Shown piece after piece: positions 12,599-25,427 of a stretch of 64,000 nt of DNA. Under the pieces are notes generated by a model. That model was not told the origin of the DNA. It did not search any database and saw only the letters and a list, made by a program, of their open reading frames with translations. This stretch comes from Bryoerythrophyllum caledonicum (lineage: Eukaryota > Streptophyta > Bryopsida > Pottiales > Pottiaceae), in NCBI GenBank assembly GCA_963971425.1, contig OZ020514.1, positions 27,950,602 to 28,014,601 of the forward strand, in the 5' to 3' direction. Position numbers and translations under genes: made by a program. Each line of letters begins with the position of its first letter. The stretch's first letter is position 1.

Positions 12599-13199
12599 CT
12601 GAATTTTTTTGTTTTTTTTTCACCATTTTTATTACAAAATTTAAAAGCAACACCTATGGCCGTAGGTTATATATAGTCTATCTTGACATATAAAAAAAAC
12701 ATGTAAAACTCAACAATATTTGGACATATTGAAGTCTGAATTGTTGACAACTTGATGGGCTTAGAGCAACAATTTATGTTCAAAATGAAAGGGGCACTTA
12801 TGGGTTTGGAATTTAGGTTAGGATAACGAAATAGGTTTGAACTACTCATTGGTCGTATTTGTATTTATTTCATTGAGAATGGAACTCTCTCAATAATAGG
12901 AAAATTCAAAGGATTACTAGAAGGCCAGACCCTTACAATACATAGATGATATCCATATAATATCGGGGAAATATCCATACAATACCTAGGTGATACCCGT
13001 GGTGTGGGAACCACCTTTAATTGAGAATTAGTAATACTTCAATAAATATTGTTTGATACCGACGAATGCGTATGGCACGAAGCACAGAAACACTATGAAA
13101 GACGTGGTGAATTCTGTAAACACAATACGGATACGATTGTACTGAAGATATAAAAAACCAACACGCATTGTTAAATAGCTATAAAACCAAATGGATAAT

Positions 13200-13709
13200 T
13201 CAGGTTTCCTCCCCTGATAGATCGTCCGAGCTATCCTCATAAATACCAGGCGAACTACTATCCGTACCACTACCAACCGCTTCTCCGTCTATGAACTGCT
13301 CTGTTGCGGACCTATGCTAGATTACTCGTGAAATCGGTGGAGGAGATGGTAACGCAGCCATCACATGTGCAATGTCCCAATCCCAAGGACATTCATGTGA
13401 TACAAGCGAGGCGGACTCATCAAAGACCGTCACAAGCGCGATAGCACCCCGGTCAGAGATGTTGATGGTGAAGCCATCAACGACGTCGACCGACTGCATC
13501 CATAAAACAACACGTTGATGTCAACGACTGAAAATGATCAAAAGTAGTAAGCTTCAAAGCAAAGTCATTTAACAAACCTCAAGACTCTAAACTTACTTAC
13601 AAGTTCTCTTGCGAGCTCTCTTCACCTCGGGCTCGTCATCATCGACCTCCAATGGGCGTTTTCTGGATCCCTCTTGAACTGGTGGCATAACTGCCGACTC
13701 CACTTCCAT
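13200..13709 (-). pseudogene. Small nuclear-type acidic protein, two exons
   Basis: Exon 1 (13,601-13,709) starts with ATG (MEVESAVMPPVQEG) and carries a basic cluster (SRKRPL, KRARKRT) resembling a nuclear localisation signal, ending at a GTAAGT donor. Exon 2 starts near 13,492 after ATGCAG, reads SVDVVDGFTINISDRGAIAL, has one TAG at 13,317, and ends with an acidic tail (YEDSSDDLSGEET) at 13,200. The phases of the two exons as drawn do not join, so a splice site or one base is wrong or lost. Function unknown. A 28-bp stretch just upstream of the ATG (13,728-13,755) recurs at 32,250-32,277. Confidence 0.4.
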
Positions 13710-14040
13710 GATACTAGGAATCAAAAGAACACCATATTCATTATATTGGGAGATTTCCAAGGATTTAGGAGGTACATGCTCTTGAGTAATCCAAATATTT
13801 TACCGTAGTGATGAAGCAAAACATGATTAGAATAGAAGTACAACACCATATTTGTAAGATAATATAAAGATGTTAGGCAAACAGTACCCAAATGGGAGAA
13901 TCAAATGAACTAATATCTTTAATTGCAGACTTTATTTATAAAATGATAGAAGTAATCCATATACAAAACATGCATCATCCTTTCCATGCAGAAAAAGGCT
14001 TTTACTACGACCAAAAACATACACATTAATTACTAGTCAA

Positions 14041-14073
14041 TGCACATTCAAGTATAGCCAAGCTGAATGTGCA
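14041..14073. repeat. P1-family palindrome at 3' end of FCP1-like gene
   Basis: TGCACATTCA and its complement TGAATGTGCA flank a 13-base centre that has diverged. It begins 24 bases past the stop of the FCP1-like gene on the minus strand. Confidence 0.55.
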
Positions 14074-14096
14074 CTTGTACCACTGAGATCATAAAT

Positions 14097-16403
14097 CTAC
14101 TTGATCTTCTCCACGTCACTAGAATTAGATTTACTCAGCTCATCCCTACCCCTCTGAAGTTCATCTTTGCGGCTGTAACCGATATATGGCATTTGACTAG
14201 CACGTATATGTTCTTGCAGTCGTTGGCGTTGCATTCGTTGATTCCAAGTAACAACAGGCAGAGGAAGCGAGTGGCAACGGCGAGAGTGACGCTTCGAATT
14301 TTGGTTTAAACCATGCTTTGGGGAAGCACTTTGACGCTGCATAGTCGGTCGAAGCACCTAGCAAAAGAGACCACAAAAATCAGCTAAAACCAAGCTAAAT
14401 ATGTAGCCACACATGTCAAAAAAATACAAACACCATGACGTGGAATCCATTCAAATAATTATGTCCAATTTAGGTGTTCGTGAAACATGCAAAATCAAAA
14501 CAATGTTGATTAAGAGGAGAAGATACAACACATTAAACAATAACAAAAAATATGACCAACCTCAATAGTCGAATGCGTTTTTCCACTTAGAGATTGAAGC
14601 TTGTTCTCATCATTTCCGACCGTTGCAACAGGCCGACACGTAGTAGGAATTGTGGGCATTTTCTCTGATGGCACCGTCGTAGGTGGTTAAATTACACCAG
14701 CAAGTGTTTGAAGCGCGTGTTCCTATGACGTAGGGTCAAAGGGAGTTAAAATGCAACTTGTGCATATTTAGCTCTATTCAAGCTGAATGTGCACATTGCC
14801 AAAAAAAGACCTAGGACAAATACAGAGAAGGGGAGGGGGGAATACCATGCTTCTCGGGGGAAGAGACAATGATTCCTCACGTTCGCGAACAAGCACTTGG
14901 TCACCTTTCCCACAAATCCTATCAATACCGGGGGACCCCAGAATTTGACAAGGTTGAAGAATAGAACGGGAGGCAACCTTTCGAATGCAAAATTTTGGTG
15001 GGGGGCTGTTTACTTCATCTTCTTCAATTGGAGCCATCGAAGAGTCCATCAAATAATCAGCTGCTCCGTGGGAGTACAAATCATTTTGATTTCTTGGAAT
15101 TCGATATCCACAGTCTTCAGACTTCAAAACAGGAATCCATGGTGGCAATACAATAGTTTACTTGAGAAAATGGTGAACGGCTCTTTTTCAAACATGTAAG
15201 CAATGAGAGAACAAAAACTTACAAACTCAACAATAACAAACAAACAATTACAATCAAATATCAAAGAACTGGCAACTGCCACTTGAATTACAAGATATGT
15301 ATAGTATAACACATCACGACAATTATGTTTGATACCAGTGAACTACTTTGAATTTGCGAGCCCATCAGATATCATAATCGTGTGCGTTAATTCTATGTAT
15401 TCTAAGCTATATGGATCCGAGCAAACTGTCGGACGACCAAAGGGATTCTCTTGCCGAAAAGATTGCAGCCCTAACTCTATAATACTATGGAGCTTTTGGA
15501 GCCACGGAAGCAAGACATTGAGAAGGAACTTATCGTTCCATCCATCCCCTTTGTAGGACCAAGTCTCCGCAAGAAGCACATTCTCCGGATTATTCAGGAC
15601 GTGCTTGTACGGGCTGTCATCTATGATGATGGTATTCTCCTTCGTAAAGTATCCATCCTTCTTCGTAAAAAGGTCTTTCGACAACGTCTTCAGAAATACC
15701 TCCTTATCCGAGTTCTTAACCTTCAGATATTGAGGTACATTATGTATCACAGCAGTTACGACTCTCCTACAATGCTCTTGTCCAAATATAACTTTTGGTG
15801 AGACTGCTTTCGGGAAGAGGTAATTGACGATGCTACTAGTGGTGTTCAATTTCATCGAACTCCAGACCGATATCGATGCAAACTTGGAAACAACGTCCAA
15901 AAATGCCTTGCAGCCAGGACGAACATACACTAGTTTTGGGCCGACCTTGGCTGGAACCTTTACTGAGTGTGGCAGAGAACATGCATTGAAGGCTTGCGTA
16001 GCAGACCTCAAGCGGAATTCCTCGCACACACACAGTATACCGTTCAAGTCAAAGACAATGTTTAACCACGGTTTGACCACTCTAGGGGTTGAACGAGAAA
16101 CACGGACTACGGCGCTATGAACGCTCTCTAGTGGCTCGACCACTTGGAATTCAAATGGGAAAGAGTGGAAGTACATGTTACTAAACATTAAACAATATAT
16201 AACAATAGAGCACAAAATATTTTACGAAGAAGGAAGCACTGCAAAAGACAGCACAATCATTTTGGCCATGAACTGGTGAGATTAAAGTTATACTTGTGAG
16301 TTGATGGCCAAAGTAGCATCAATGGGCTTTGCACCAACCATAGAAGGATGCTCAGAAGAGGCAGCATCATCTTTTATGAAATCGACTTCAAGGCTTAGGG
16401 CAT
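14097..16403 (-). pseudogene. FCP1/NIF-like HAD phosphatase-type gene, multi-exon
   Basis: The exon at about 16,150-15,344 encodes an FCP1-homology (HAD) domain: VFDLNGIL (motif I), then SISVWSSM (motif II), FLKTLSK (motif III Lys) and TIIIDDSP (motif IV with both Asp). FCP1-type enzymes dephosphorylate proteins such as the RNA polymerase II tail. The second motif I Asp is Asn here (DLNG), as in a plant subgroup I recall, so activity is doubtful. Other exons: 16,294-16,403 (ALSLEVDFIKDD), about 15,118-14,847 (ending before GTATTC), about 14,727-14,562 (with TAA at 14,687) and 14,356-14,097 (basic, ends VEKIK). Not all exon joins agree in phase. P1 palindromes sit upstream (16,617), inside (14,760) and just downstream (14,041), as around the transposase. 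Confidence 0.65.
14760..14794. repeat. P1-family palindrome within an intron of the FCP1-like gene
   Basis: GTGCATATTTAGCT and AGCTGAATGTGCAC flank a 7-base centre. It lies in the intron between the exons at 14.85 and 14.73 kb. Confidence 0.6.
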
Positions 16404-16616
16404 CTGAAATTCAGCAAATTTGATTAAAGGTTATGAACAAACATGCCCAAAAAATGCAACGACAGTTGATACTAAACAAGATCAACATACACCTTGACTC
16501 AAACTGATTGTGCAAGTTTATGAGTACTCAACAATTGGATGCACACAAGGGAGAGGACTACTTGAATTTTAACATGATGCACACAGAGGGTGAACAACAA
16601 TATATATAGAAAGTAA

Positions 16617-16649
16617 TGCATATTCAGCTCGAGTCGAGCTGAATATGCA
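16617..16649. repeat. Perfect 33-bp P1 palindrome
   Basis: Arms of 16 bp (TGCATATTCAGCTCGA and its exact complement) around a single central G. It sits between the FCP1-like gene and the outer border of the large inverted repeat, about 210 bases upstream of the first FCP1-like exon seen. Confidence 0.8.
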
Positions 16650-16711
16650 ATAGAAGTAACAATGACTTTAGGAGATAGATTGTAAATCTTGAGAAAGATA
16701 GATTGTACAAT

Positions 16712-18091
16712 CTATCCAGTAACAGAGATGGGCAACTTCATCAGACCATCCAAATGTTTCGTCTTGTGAGAGAGGACAGGAGATGCAGTCTTTGAGTGAT
16801 CCATCTTGTCGTGCATAATCGTAACACATTCATCCGGCAACTCTTGAGAGCGGTAACGGTTGGAATAATACAACTCTCGATGAGCCCATGCTGAATCCAA
16901 ATGGAGATTCAACCTCTGCTGCCACAATAGCGCAGCTTCTGTTCCAGGCTGCTGCAATCTCCGATGGGAATGGTACTTATCACACGTTGAACAACGAGCA
17001 AAGTTATCCCCAGGTCGTTTTGCATCGTAATCGGAAAAATGGACCCGCCTAATCTTACTCAGCCCTGAAGTGGAAATTTGGGAAAGCCCACAATTAACTA
17101 AATGGGCATCAATTGCAGGAATTTGATCTTTCCACTTGAAATTTGCGGGAAGAACTTTGGCCACAGATGTCTCACCCGAAGGCAAGATGCGGGACTTGTG
17201 AGGCATGTGGTCAGCATTCCTATTAAGAATGACACGTAATGTTGCGGTAGCAACTACTATGTGATTTCTAGGTTTCCGTTTCCCTGAATTACCATGGGGT
17301 TGCGCGACTACACCAGCTGCTGCATCCTTGGCATATTCATAGAATGAGGTTTCACTGACGCCCATGATGTGCTGCCAGGCAGCTGCGCACACATCAACGC
17401 CCTCAATGGTCACCACATTTCTACCGTTATTGTCCACATGAAACTGTCCGTCAACATCTAGCTTCATATGCCTTCTAAATTGAACGGAGGTTCCAAAATA
17501 CATCCTCATCTGCAATACCTTAATCTTCAATCGTGAGAAGCGTTGAACATAACTCCTAGAGCAACAGCGGTTTCCAGCAACAGAGTTGATAGATTCGTCA
17601 GAGAGGAGAATTGATGATTTTGTTGAAACCATGGTTGAAGGGATCCTAGATGAGCTTTCATAAGACCGAGTCCTCTCTCCAAGAGACCGGGTTCTCATTG
17701 CCATTACAGAATTGTAAGTATCACGCTGCAGGTGATGCAAGAGACTGACACTATTATAGAAAACTTGACCAATAGGCCAAATCTTAACACAATAACGCCA
17801 TTCGTCCGGTGCTTCATCTTCAACTAATGTCCTGGAGACCTGAATGGCAACGTGCGTATCACCTAATGGAGCATCAGTCCCAGAAATAGCCGTGGCGTGA
17901 AAGTTACGAAGTATTCCAGTGGCAATTGTAACACCGGACAGGTTTTTCATTTCGACTATCTTACCAACCCAAGAATGCCTTGGGAGAACTTCGAATTCCA
18001 TCACATTAGCATCTACTGGATTGTGGAAAGACGAGTTATCACTTGACAAATCAAAATCATCGTCGATTGAGGCACTGGTTGAAGTGTCCAT
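16712..18091 (-). pseudogene. DUF7869-type putative transposase, 5' half only
   Basis: 459 codons from ATG at 18,091 (MDTSTSASIDDDF) are intact and match the right-arm gene almost residue for residue (one visible change, Ser to Leu, in ILPSGE). The frame holds the N-terminal domain, the Cys-led helical segment, GVSETSFYEY and the first inferred catalytic Asp (HDKMDHSK), then leaves the homology at the arm border and stops seven codons past KLPI. It lacks QMDN and GHTYDDID, so it cannot be a complete enzyme. It could encode a DNA-binding repressor-like fragment, which is inference. Confidence 0.8.
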
Positions 18092-18226
18092 CTCGGCACT
18101 GCAAAGTTAAGGCGAAAGTGTAAATAATTGTCGTAGTATGATAGAACTCCAAGGTTCATCCCACATCAATCAAAGTAAACAAAAAAAAAGCATAATTGAT
18201 CATCTCCATGATTAGGTGAAGACAAA

Positions 18227-18530
18227 GCACATTCAGCTCGACTCCAGCTAAATATGCACTCCACATTTAGCTCGGGTCGAGCTGAATCTGCACTACACAT
18301 TCAGCTCGGGTCGAGCTGAATATGCACTGCACATTTAGCTCGGGTCGAGCTGAATCTACACTACACATTCAGCTCGGGTCGAGCTGAATATGTATTGCAC
18401 ATTCAGCTCGACTCGAGCTAAATCTGCACTGCACATTCAGCTCGGGTCGAGCTAAATCTGCACTGCACATTCAGCTCGGGTCGAGCTGAATATGCAGTGC
18501 ACATTCAGCTCGACCCGAGCTGAATGTGCA
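18227..18530. repeat. P1 palindrome array, nine units
   Basis: Nine tandem units of about 34 bp. Each is itself a near-perfect palindrome of the form (T)GCACATTCAGCTCG-G/A-GTCGAGCTGAATRTGCA, given here in two halves. The array starts 136 bases upstream of the transposase ATG. The right arm has six units at the matching place. Confidence 0.9.
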
Positions 18531-18540
18531 CTGCTTCAAG

Positions 18541-19192
18541 CTAGAGTACTAAATCAAAACCTGAAGCACTCATACCAACAAAAACTACGCATTTTGACAG
18601 TTGTAAGAACATATATGTCATAGTGACGTACAAATAATAAAATGAAGCCCTAAACCTGTACTACGGAGGCAATTGTGTTGACGCCGAAGTATCACCTCCT
18701 TCCTACAACTTTTTCATTAGGCCAAAATCTATGCATGTCTTTTAAAGTTGACCTAGAATAATGTATCCACTTCTTGCTAGAGTACTGAATCAAAACCTGA
18801 AGCACCATACGAAGAAAAACTACGCCTTTTGACAGTTGCATGAACATATATGTCATACTGACGTACAAATAATAAAATGAATCCCTAAATCAGTACTAAG
18901 AAGGCGATTATGTTGACACCGAAGTATTACCTCCTTCCTACAACTTTTTCATTACATTGAAAATGATAGTATCAAATGTGCAAATCAAATGCCAAGTAAA
19001 TCACCATAAAGTTTAGACAGAAGTCACTTACAAATGGTCCGATTACGTGCACCAAAACGTCTTGAATGAGGAAGGAAGAGAAAACCCTACTCTTTGTCAC
19101 GGCCGCAGCAACCATTCACGACCACACACCTCCGCATCTCTAGAAATTCCAAACACAACTAAGTTGACCTAGAATAATGTATCCACTTCTTG
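18541..19192. repeat. Tandem 416-bp units: one truncated, one full
   Basis: A truncated unit (18,541-18,776, 236 bp) and a full unit (18,777-19,192, 416 bp), both starting CTAGAGTACT and ending in CCACTTCTTG. The right arm has the truncated unit plus two full ones. The truncated unit has a 31-bp filler at its deletion point that also occurs at 22,712-22,742. Confidence 0.85.
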
Positions 19193-19292
19193 CACAGAAA
19201 TTTGACTTCGAATGCAATAGGTCTTTCAAATGTCAAGGCATACTTCGAGACAATATAGATTCACGAAGGCTTACCATATTAGAAAGGTGCAA

Positions 19293-19294
<2 letters not shown>

Positions 19295-19327
<33 letters not shown>
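19295..19327. repeat. (AG)n microsatellite
   Basis: About 16 AG repeats. The counterpart (CT)n lies at 27,216-27,246 in the right arm. Confidence 0.9.
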
Positions 19328-19331
<4 letters not shown>

Positions 19332-19690
19332 AGGTTGGGGTGTATTGACCACGTCGAACAAGTTGCCGTTAAGAAAAGAGCGGGAATGACATCACGTTTA
19401 GTGGGGAGGAGCTGTTCTAAATAAAGCATCTTTCAAACTTGACCAAAAAATTAACAAGCACATAAGTTTCTCCTCATATCTCGATGTATTGGAAGTTTCT
19501 ATTTACATGATCAATTTAAGGTTATCGATTGGGGTTATGGGTATCAATTTAAATTTGCAAGAATCAATTTAAATTTAAGGTATAGAATTATGTATCAATT
19601 TAAGGTTATCAATTTGGGTTATGGGTAATTGATTACGGTCATTTATTTCCATATTAAGGATATTGATTATGACTAGATTATAAAAGTAAA

Positions 19691-19950
19691 GATTTAGGTT
19701 TAGGGTTCAAATTACATTTTGACATTTAGGGTTTAGGGTTTAAGGTTTAGGATTGCAAGTCCATGGTATGAAGTGTAAATTATAGGGTTTAGGGTTTAAG
19801 GTTTAGGATTGCAAGTCCATGGAATGAAGTATAAGTTATAGGGTTTAGGGTTTCGGACTAGACAATTCTAGAATTAGATTTATGGATTTGGATTTAGGAT
19901 TTAGGATTTTAGAATTTAGTGTTTGGGGTTTAGGATTAGGGTTTAGATTA
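19691..19950. repeat. Degenerate telomere-like repeats, left arm
   Basis: Scattered TTTAGGG and variants (TTTAGGGTTTAAGG, GGATTTAGG), matching the plant telomere heptamer, with a 60-bp duplicated segment containing GATTGCAAGTCCATGG. Mirrored in the right arm. Too degenerate to be a recent telomere. Confidence 0.7.
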
Positions 19951-20906
19951 GCATTGAGATTACCACTAAATCAAAATGTCCTTTCTATAAGACTATTTAT
20001 CGTATCAAAATTGAATTGTGCCTTGGTATTGATTTAAGAAAATTCATTACATATCACCTAAAGATAAGATTTAACCCCTAAACGTCCCTGATGTTGAAAA
20101 ACGACATTCCGGATGAGCTTGGGGAAGTTCAAATGGCTGCCATTTTTTCATCTGAAGTCCGTTTCATTCGTTTGTTTTTGGAAGTTACTGTAGACCGGGT
20201 GTAGTTTACTATGGAGTTATTTCCTTTACCCCAAGCAATACTGTGATTTTTGTAGGGAGGTTTTAGATGGAGGAGGTTTTTGTTTTGAAGCAAGTTTTGC
20301 AATTTTTGGTGAAAATTTTGGCTGCCATTTTGAGTTGGGGCAGTAGGGATTAGTGCAAAGATGAAGAAAGAAATTATGCTGCCCTTGGTGGTTCACTTCA
20401 AGAAAAGTATGTTTTTAGAAAGATAAGTAATTAGAGCTACTAATTACTATTACAGGGTGGTTGGACAACCTCCAAAACGGGCTCCCTCATCAAATAGGGC
20501 AGATCTCAAGACAAGGAGGGGGAAGGACAAAGTGGCATTAAAAATTCAAATGTGCACACAAACTTAGACCTTCTTGTGCATTCAAAAAACCAAGTCATAC
20601 AATACATTTCAACATTATTGAGCCACCATTTCAACATCTCAGCAATCAAATTGCAAGATTCAAATCACAACCAACACCATCCCACCACCATCACGTAATA
20701 AATGCACATGGATTTCAAAATTCAAAATTCAAAACTCATGTACATGCTACATCAAATTCTAGAGGATTCCATTTACAACTTGGACTCAAATCAATTTGCC
20801 TACCAACATTTTACAAATGAAAAACATCCAACAATTGAAATTTGAATCAGTTCTTCTAAACTGGGTTGCATATTGAATTCCATACTATGCCCCATCCGCA
20901 CTAATT

Positions 20907-21116
20907 GGGACCCCAACAACAATAATTAGGGTCCCCAACAACAGCTAAAGGGGCCCCAACAACAGTGGTTGGGGCCCCTAGCAATAGCTCCTGGGGCCCC
21001 CAGCAACAGTCGCTGGGGTCCCCAGCAATAGCTACTGGGGTCCCAACAACAGTTGTTGGGGCCCCCAGCAATAGCTGTTGGGGTCTCAACAACAGCTGCT
21101 AGGGCTCCTACAACAA
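20907..21116. repeat. GC-rich palindromic minisatellite, left arm
   Basis: About nine units of 21-22 bp such as CCCCAACAACAGTTGTTGGGG, each close to a palindrome. The period is not a multiple of three, so the open frame across it is not evidence of a protein. Confidence 0.8.
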
Positions 21117-21131
21117 TGTCTTCGTCTTTTT

Positions 21132-24100
21132 TAGTCGGCGACTGCTAATTGGTACCCCCAACAGTGCCGGCAAAATGTACGGGATTCTTTTGAATCGCTA
21201 ACCTTCACTTGGAGCTAAATAGGTGGTAATGGGATGGAAGTTGAATATACCCTAATTTTATTGGTGTTGATTATGAGTTCTCATTGGATACTAGGGGTTA
21301 CCTTATCCATTAGCTTCCAAAATGCAACTGAGTTAAAACTGTAATATGTGGGTTTTACACAAATCTCATCTTAGGAAGACAAAGCAGCTAAAATTTGGAT
21401 ATCAGCCTAAAATTTCTCATTTCAATTCATAATTTGTCCATTTGATTTGGTTCTTTAAAGTGAATTTTGGATTTTCAACCGTAAGATCTTAAAATAGACT
21501 TCCATATAAACATGCCTTAAAATTTTGGTTGCAATTCACCGTACAGATTGATAGATTTTAGTGTTTAAAGTCAAAACAATGGTTGATTTTCTTCCCTGCG
21601 TTGAGTACATCAGCAGACTTTGACTTCACTTTGTATCAAATTTTTGCATTGTACAAGGTCTAAATCTTTTACCATTTTCTTAGGCATGATGTTATTTCCC
21701 AACCCACCAATTTTTAGAGGTAGAAAAGGGGTGTAGCATATTCAAAACAAGTGTGCAAGGAGTGGAGGTTCAATGATTGCCATTTCAGGTTTTATTTTGT
21801 GTACTACGTATGTATTCAAATGATAATCCAAACGGTCAATAAGAAGGTTTTCACCACATATTGTTGTTGAAAAAATAAAAAGTGAAAAATTTGAAGATCT
21901 CTAGGTCTTACGTAGAAAAGATGAAGAATTTTTCCCCCGTTGCCCGACAATGTGTGAAAATGTTTGACTTAGAATAAAATGCCTCTTTACATTAAAGACA
22001 AGATTTTTTATTGAAAATTTCCAAAAAGGAAATATTCTTTATATGTGTGAAAAATCTCAATGTCAATAGAAACTTTTGTCAAAAAACTTTGAGGTGCCCG
22101 GTGTCTCTACTTTTGGCTTTAACTGATACTAACTTTCAAACCACAAATCCAAAAAATAAAATAAAAATATGTCTACGAAGCTCTTATCAGAGGCAATCTA
22201 GAATAAAAAAATTAGAGAAAAAAGAATTTTTTCGAATTTTAGGAACCTGCGCAAAATCAGAAATCCCCCGAAGGAGACTCTGGTCCTTTAGGGGTTAATA
22301 CAAATGTTATTAATTCCTTCATAGTAGAATTTGGAAGATTATGGCTTTGAAGTGATGGTGAAGACTATTTTGGACATGTTGTTATTGAATGGGCCCATTG
22401 CAACTTTACATGATGAATGACAATCTTACAATATGAAAAGAAATTGCCATTATTATATACAATTTGTGTTATATACATTTTGCACCTACTCTATAGGCTT
22501 GTAAATATCATACTCAAAAACTTCCTGTAGTGAACGCAAATCAAAGACACTGGGATTATACAATATATATTGTTTAATTTATTGTTTTTGGAAGATTTAT
22601 GATTAAACAATTGAGTAACAATATTTAATCTTCTTCTTTTTGTGATAGCACATATATAAAAACCAAAAATATAATTTCAAAGTTTTTATATGTTCAAAAC
22701 AATTAATATTATTTAAAAGACATGCATAGATTTTGGCCTAATAGCAATATCATGGATAAAATATTGAGTTTAAATAAATATCTAAGTAGATTGGAATCAA
22801 GTGAATGGATGAGGGGGCTTCAAATTAAAAATCTAATTTTGAAAAGTATCAAATATCTTTCATGGATTGAAAATCCTAATCTATTGTGAAACGAAACTTC
22901 AATAATGAGATTGTATTTTTAAATACATACTAGCAGTTGGCGCTTGCTTTGCAACGCATTAGTTCAACCATTTTAATGTAGTTTCTATATCACAAAATAT
23001 ATTAAAAAAAAGGTAACAACAATCTACATAAAATATAAATATGTCTTTGAAACCTATGCATGAATTTTAATAATGTAATAGAATAGAATAGAAAAAAATA
23101 AATTAGGTTTTAGATTTTTTGCATTTTAACATGGAATTTCAAAAATGTTATGAACGTCAAATTTGTAATCAAGAGTTTCAAATTAATTTGGATAAGCACA
23201 AATTGCAACACACAAATGCAAATTTCACACACCCACAAACTCAACTTTTAATTACAATCTCAAATTCACACATCCACAAACTCAATTTGTAATTTCAATG
23301 TCCACAACTTGAATATGCAATTTTGGAACTCCAACTTTGTATGCCAACCTCCAAGATCACAACTCCAACTTCACAACTTTTTTACTCCGACTTTACAACT
23401 CATCATTTACAATTCAATCTTTTAGTGCTTAACTAAAAAAATATTTTGAACGTCAAATTTGTAATCAAGAGCACAAATTGCAACACACAAATGCAAATTC
23501 GTCACACCCAAAAACTCAAGCTAATGCTTTGCAACGCATGAGTCCAATTATTTTAATGTATTTTTATATATTACAAACTATATTTTTAAAAAAGTAACAT
23601 GATTCACTACGCGGTTGGTTGCGCAATTAATTGCGCGGTTGACTATATCGCTCCTATAGTTCACTGCACGGCTGACTGCGCGATTGATCGCTGCGTGGTT
23701 CACTGCGAGGATTATGATTTTAGTAGTATGATGCAATAAGTCATTGATTTTGAAATTGAAGGTTCTTCAATCATATCAAAGCTACCTCAAATGATCATTG
23801 TTTATTCCTAGGATATATCAAATTCCTACGGTTGGACAATAGGACTCCAAATTTCTTTGAAATTTAACTATAGATTTCTAAAAGGAAAAAATGTGCAATT
23901 GATCAAGAATTTATAACCATTGAAATTTATCATTACCGTACCTAGTGGTCGCTTCAACACCTCTAAGTCAAAAGAATTATTTTCCTTTGTCCCAATGATT
24001 TGGACATAGTGGATTTCACCTAAGTATTACATAGGTATCACCTATGCATTATAGGGTAGCACCTTAACATTACATGGATAATCACTTGGACAAAAAGTTT

Positions 24101-25411
24101 ATACTTTCATCCATTTTATATGAATTATGTACAAAAGCAACCACATTACATTGTTTTGGTCAAATTCAACAAATCATTTCCATTATTTGAATAATCTATA
24201 TCATGATTTTTATTTTATTTCAACACATTTGATTGTAGTATTGATAAATGAAAATATAAATAAAATTAAACTTGTTGTACACTTCTTTTTAAAGGTCATC
24301 TTTTAAATCCAAAGAGTCATTAATAATTACCATTTTGATAGTTGAATATTTTTAAAAGATTAATCATTGAATATCTTAAAATATAATTTTGAAAATACAT
24401 TAAAATATTTCAAAAATATAATAGAAGCTTGATCATTAAGTATGAATTCTATGGATTAAATGTTATACATAGAATTGATAGTTATTCGCTTAAGATTTTG
24501 AAAATAAACTTAACACTGAATATCTTTGAATGAATGATATTAGCCTGATGAACCTCCAAGTATTTAATTTCTATCAATTGACTCTACCAATATTTATAAA
24601 TTTATATCATATCATAATTTATCTCTATATATAACAATTTTCACTATATACTTAATGAAGCCAAAACCTAAATGATACCCACATAGGGTCCCTTGCTAAG
24701 ACAAGATATTACAATGGAGAACAATATTGATACAAAGAACATGTCGATAATTATTGAAGAATAAAAAATAAATCTTGTATGCATTGCAAAATCAGGATCT
24801 AGTGTCGGTTCACATATAGAGCAACGTAAAGATTTTTGCGCACAATCATGGCATAGTTTGTGGCAATAATGGACGTAAACCTGTTGTTTTGTTATGGTCA
24901 TGTCTACCCTAGATGAAGGATTGGTAAATATATTTTTGAAATACAGCCACGTTAGGGTTTTTCTACAAGGTATGGCATATAACCAGTCAAATGCTTTGTT
25001 GGTGTGCCCAACGGTTTTACAACCTCTACTCTTTGAATCGTATACCAACTCTAGGATTTGCTGATCTTCTATAAAATTTAGGGCAATAACTTGTCCTACT
25101 CTAGGTTTTTTTGCACTCGGTTGTACAAGCTCGGCCATCTTCAGAATATTAGGCAATAAATATCTCGATATATTTTGATAATTATATGTGTTTACTCTAT
25201 ACAATAATAATATTTTCTATTGTAAATAGTATTTATAGCTAACTTCTACAAGCTTTCACTTATTTTTGCTGTAATAATAAATTTACAATGTAAGTATCAG
25301 TTTGAATTTATAAAAATATACTTTTTTTTCTAAAAGTATTAAAATATAAAAATATGTTCAATTTTGAGTTGGAAGTAAAAGACAAAAATTCAAAGACAAA
25401 AAGACAAAGAC
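21132..25411. other. Spacer between the inverted-repeat arms
   Basis: 4.28 kb of mostly AT-rich unique sequence. It contains one possible gene (24,668-25,138), a repeated module around TTTGCAACGCAT (22,947 and 23,525) with a second repeated segment around GAACGTCAAATTTGTAATC (23,153 and 23,450), and a 16-bp palindrome GCGCAATTAATTGCGC at 23,621. Nothing else coding is recognised. Confidence 0.6.
24668..25138 (-). CDS. Hypothetical protein with RING-like Cys cluster
   Basis: 157 codons from ATG at 25,138 (MAELVQPSAKKPRVGQ). A short basic stretch (KKPR) is followed by a globular part (ALNFIEDQQILELVYDSKSRG), then HYCHKLCHDCAQKSLRCSIC, a C-x3-C-x2-C-x6-C-x2-C cluster resembling the second half of a RING or similar zinc domain. 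The last 50 residues are hydrophobic (FYSSIIIDMFFVSILFSIVI) and could be a membrane segment, or read-through into an intron or 3' UTR. It is the only credible gene in the inverted-repeat spacer. Function unknown. Confidence 0.4.
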   Translation of the reverse strand: MAELVQPSAKKPRVGQVIALNFIEDQQILELVYDSKSRGCKTVGHTNKAFDWLYAIPCRKTLTWLYFKNIFTNPSSRVDMTITKQQVYVHYCHKLCHDCAQKSLRCSICEPTLDPDFAMHTRFIFYSSIIIDMFFVSILFSIVISCLSKGPYVGII

Positions 25412-25427
25412 AAAAAGACGAAGACAT

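Larger units (their letters stand above)
16723..21131. repeat. Left arm of a giant inverted repeat (4.41 kb)
   Basis: This arm is the near-identical reverse complement of 25,412-30,133. The outer limit lies in the transposase codons KLPIS (within about 10 bp); the inner limit lies in a run of T at 21,127-21,132. It carries the 5' half of a transposase gene, a palindrome array, tandem units, a GA microsatellite, telomere-like repeats and a GC-rich minisatellite in the same order as the other arm. Length differs by 313 bp, which two copy-number changes explain. Scattered single-base differences only, so the duplication is recent. Confidence 0.9.

Noticed and set aside
18227..18530. CRISPR-like array of regular repeats
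   Set aside because: Units are adjacent palindromes with no unique spacers, in a eukaryotic genome with introns.
19691..19950. A true telomere or recent telomere fusion
   Set aside because: TTTAGGG units are scattered and degenerate, not in a continuous array, and lie inside both arms of the inverted repeat.
20901..21092. A 63-residue Gly/Pro-rich protein on the minus strand
   Set aside because: It is the translation of a minisatellite with a period of 21-22 bp, so no reading frame is maintained by selection.
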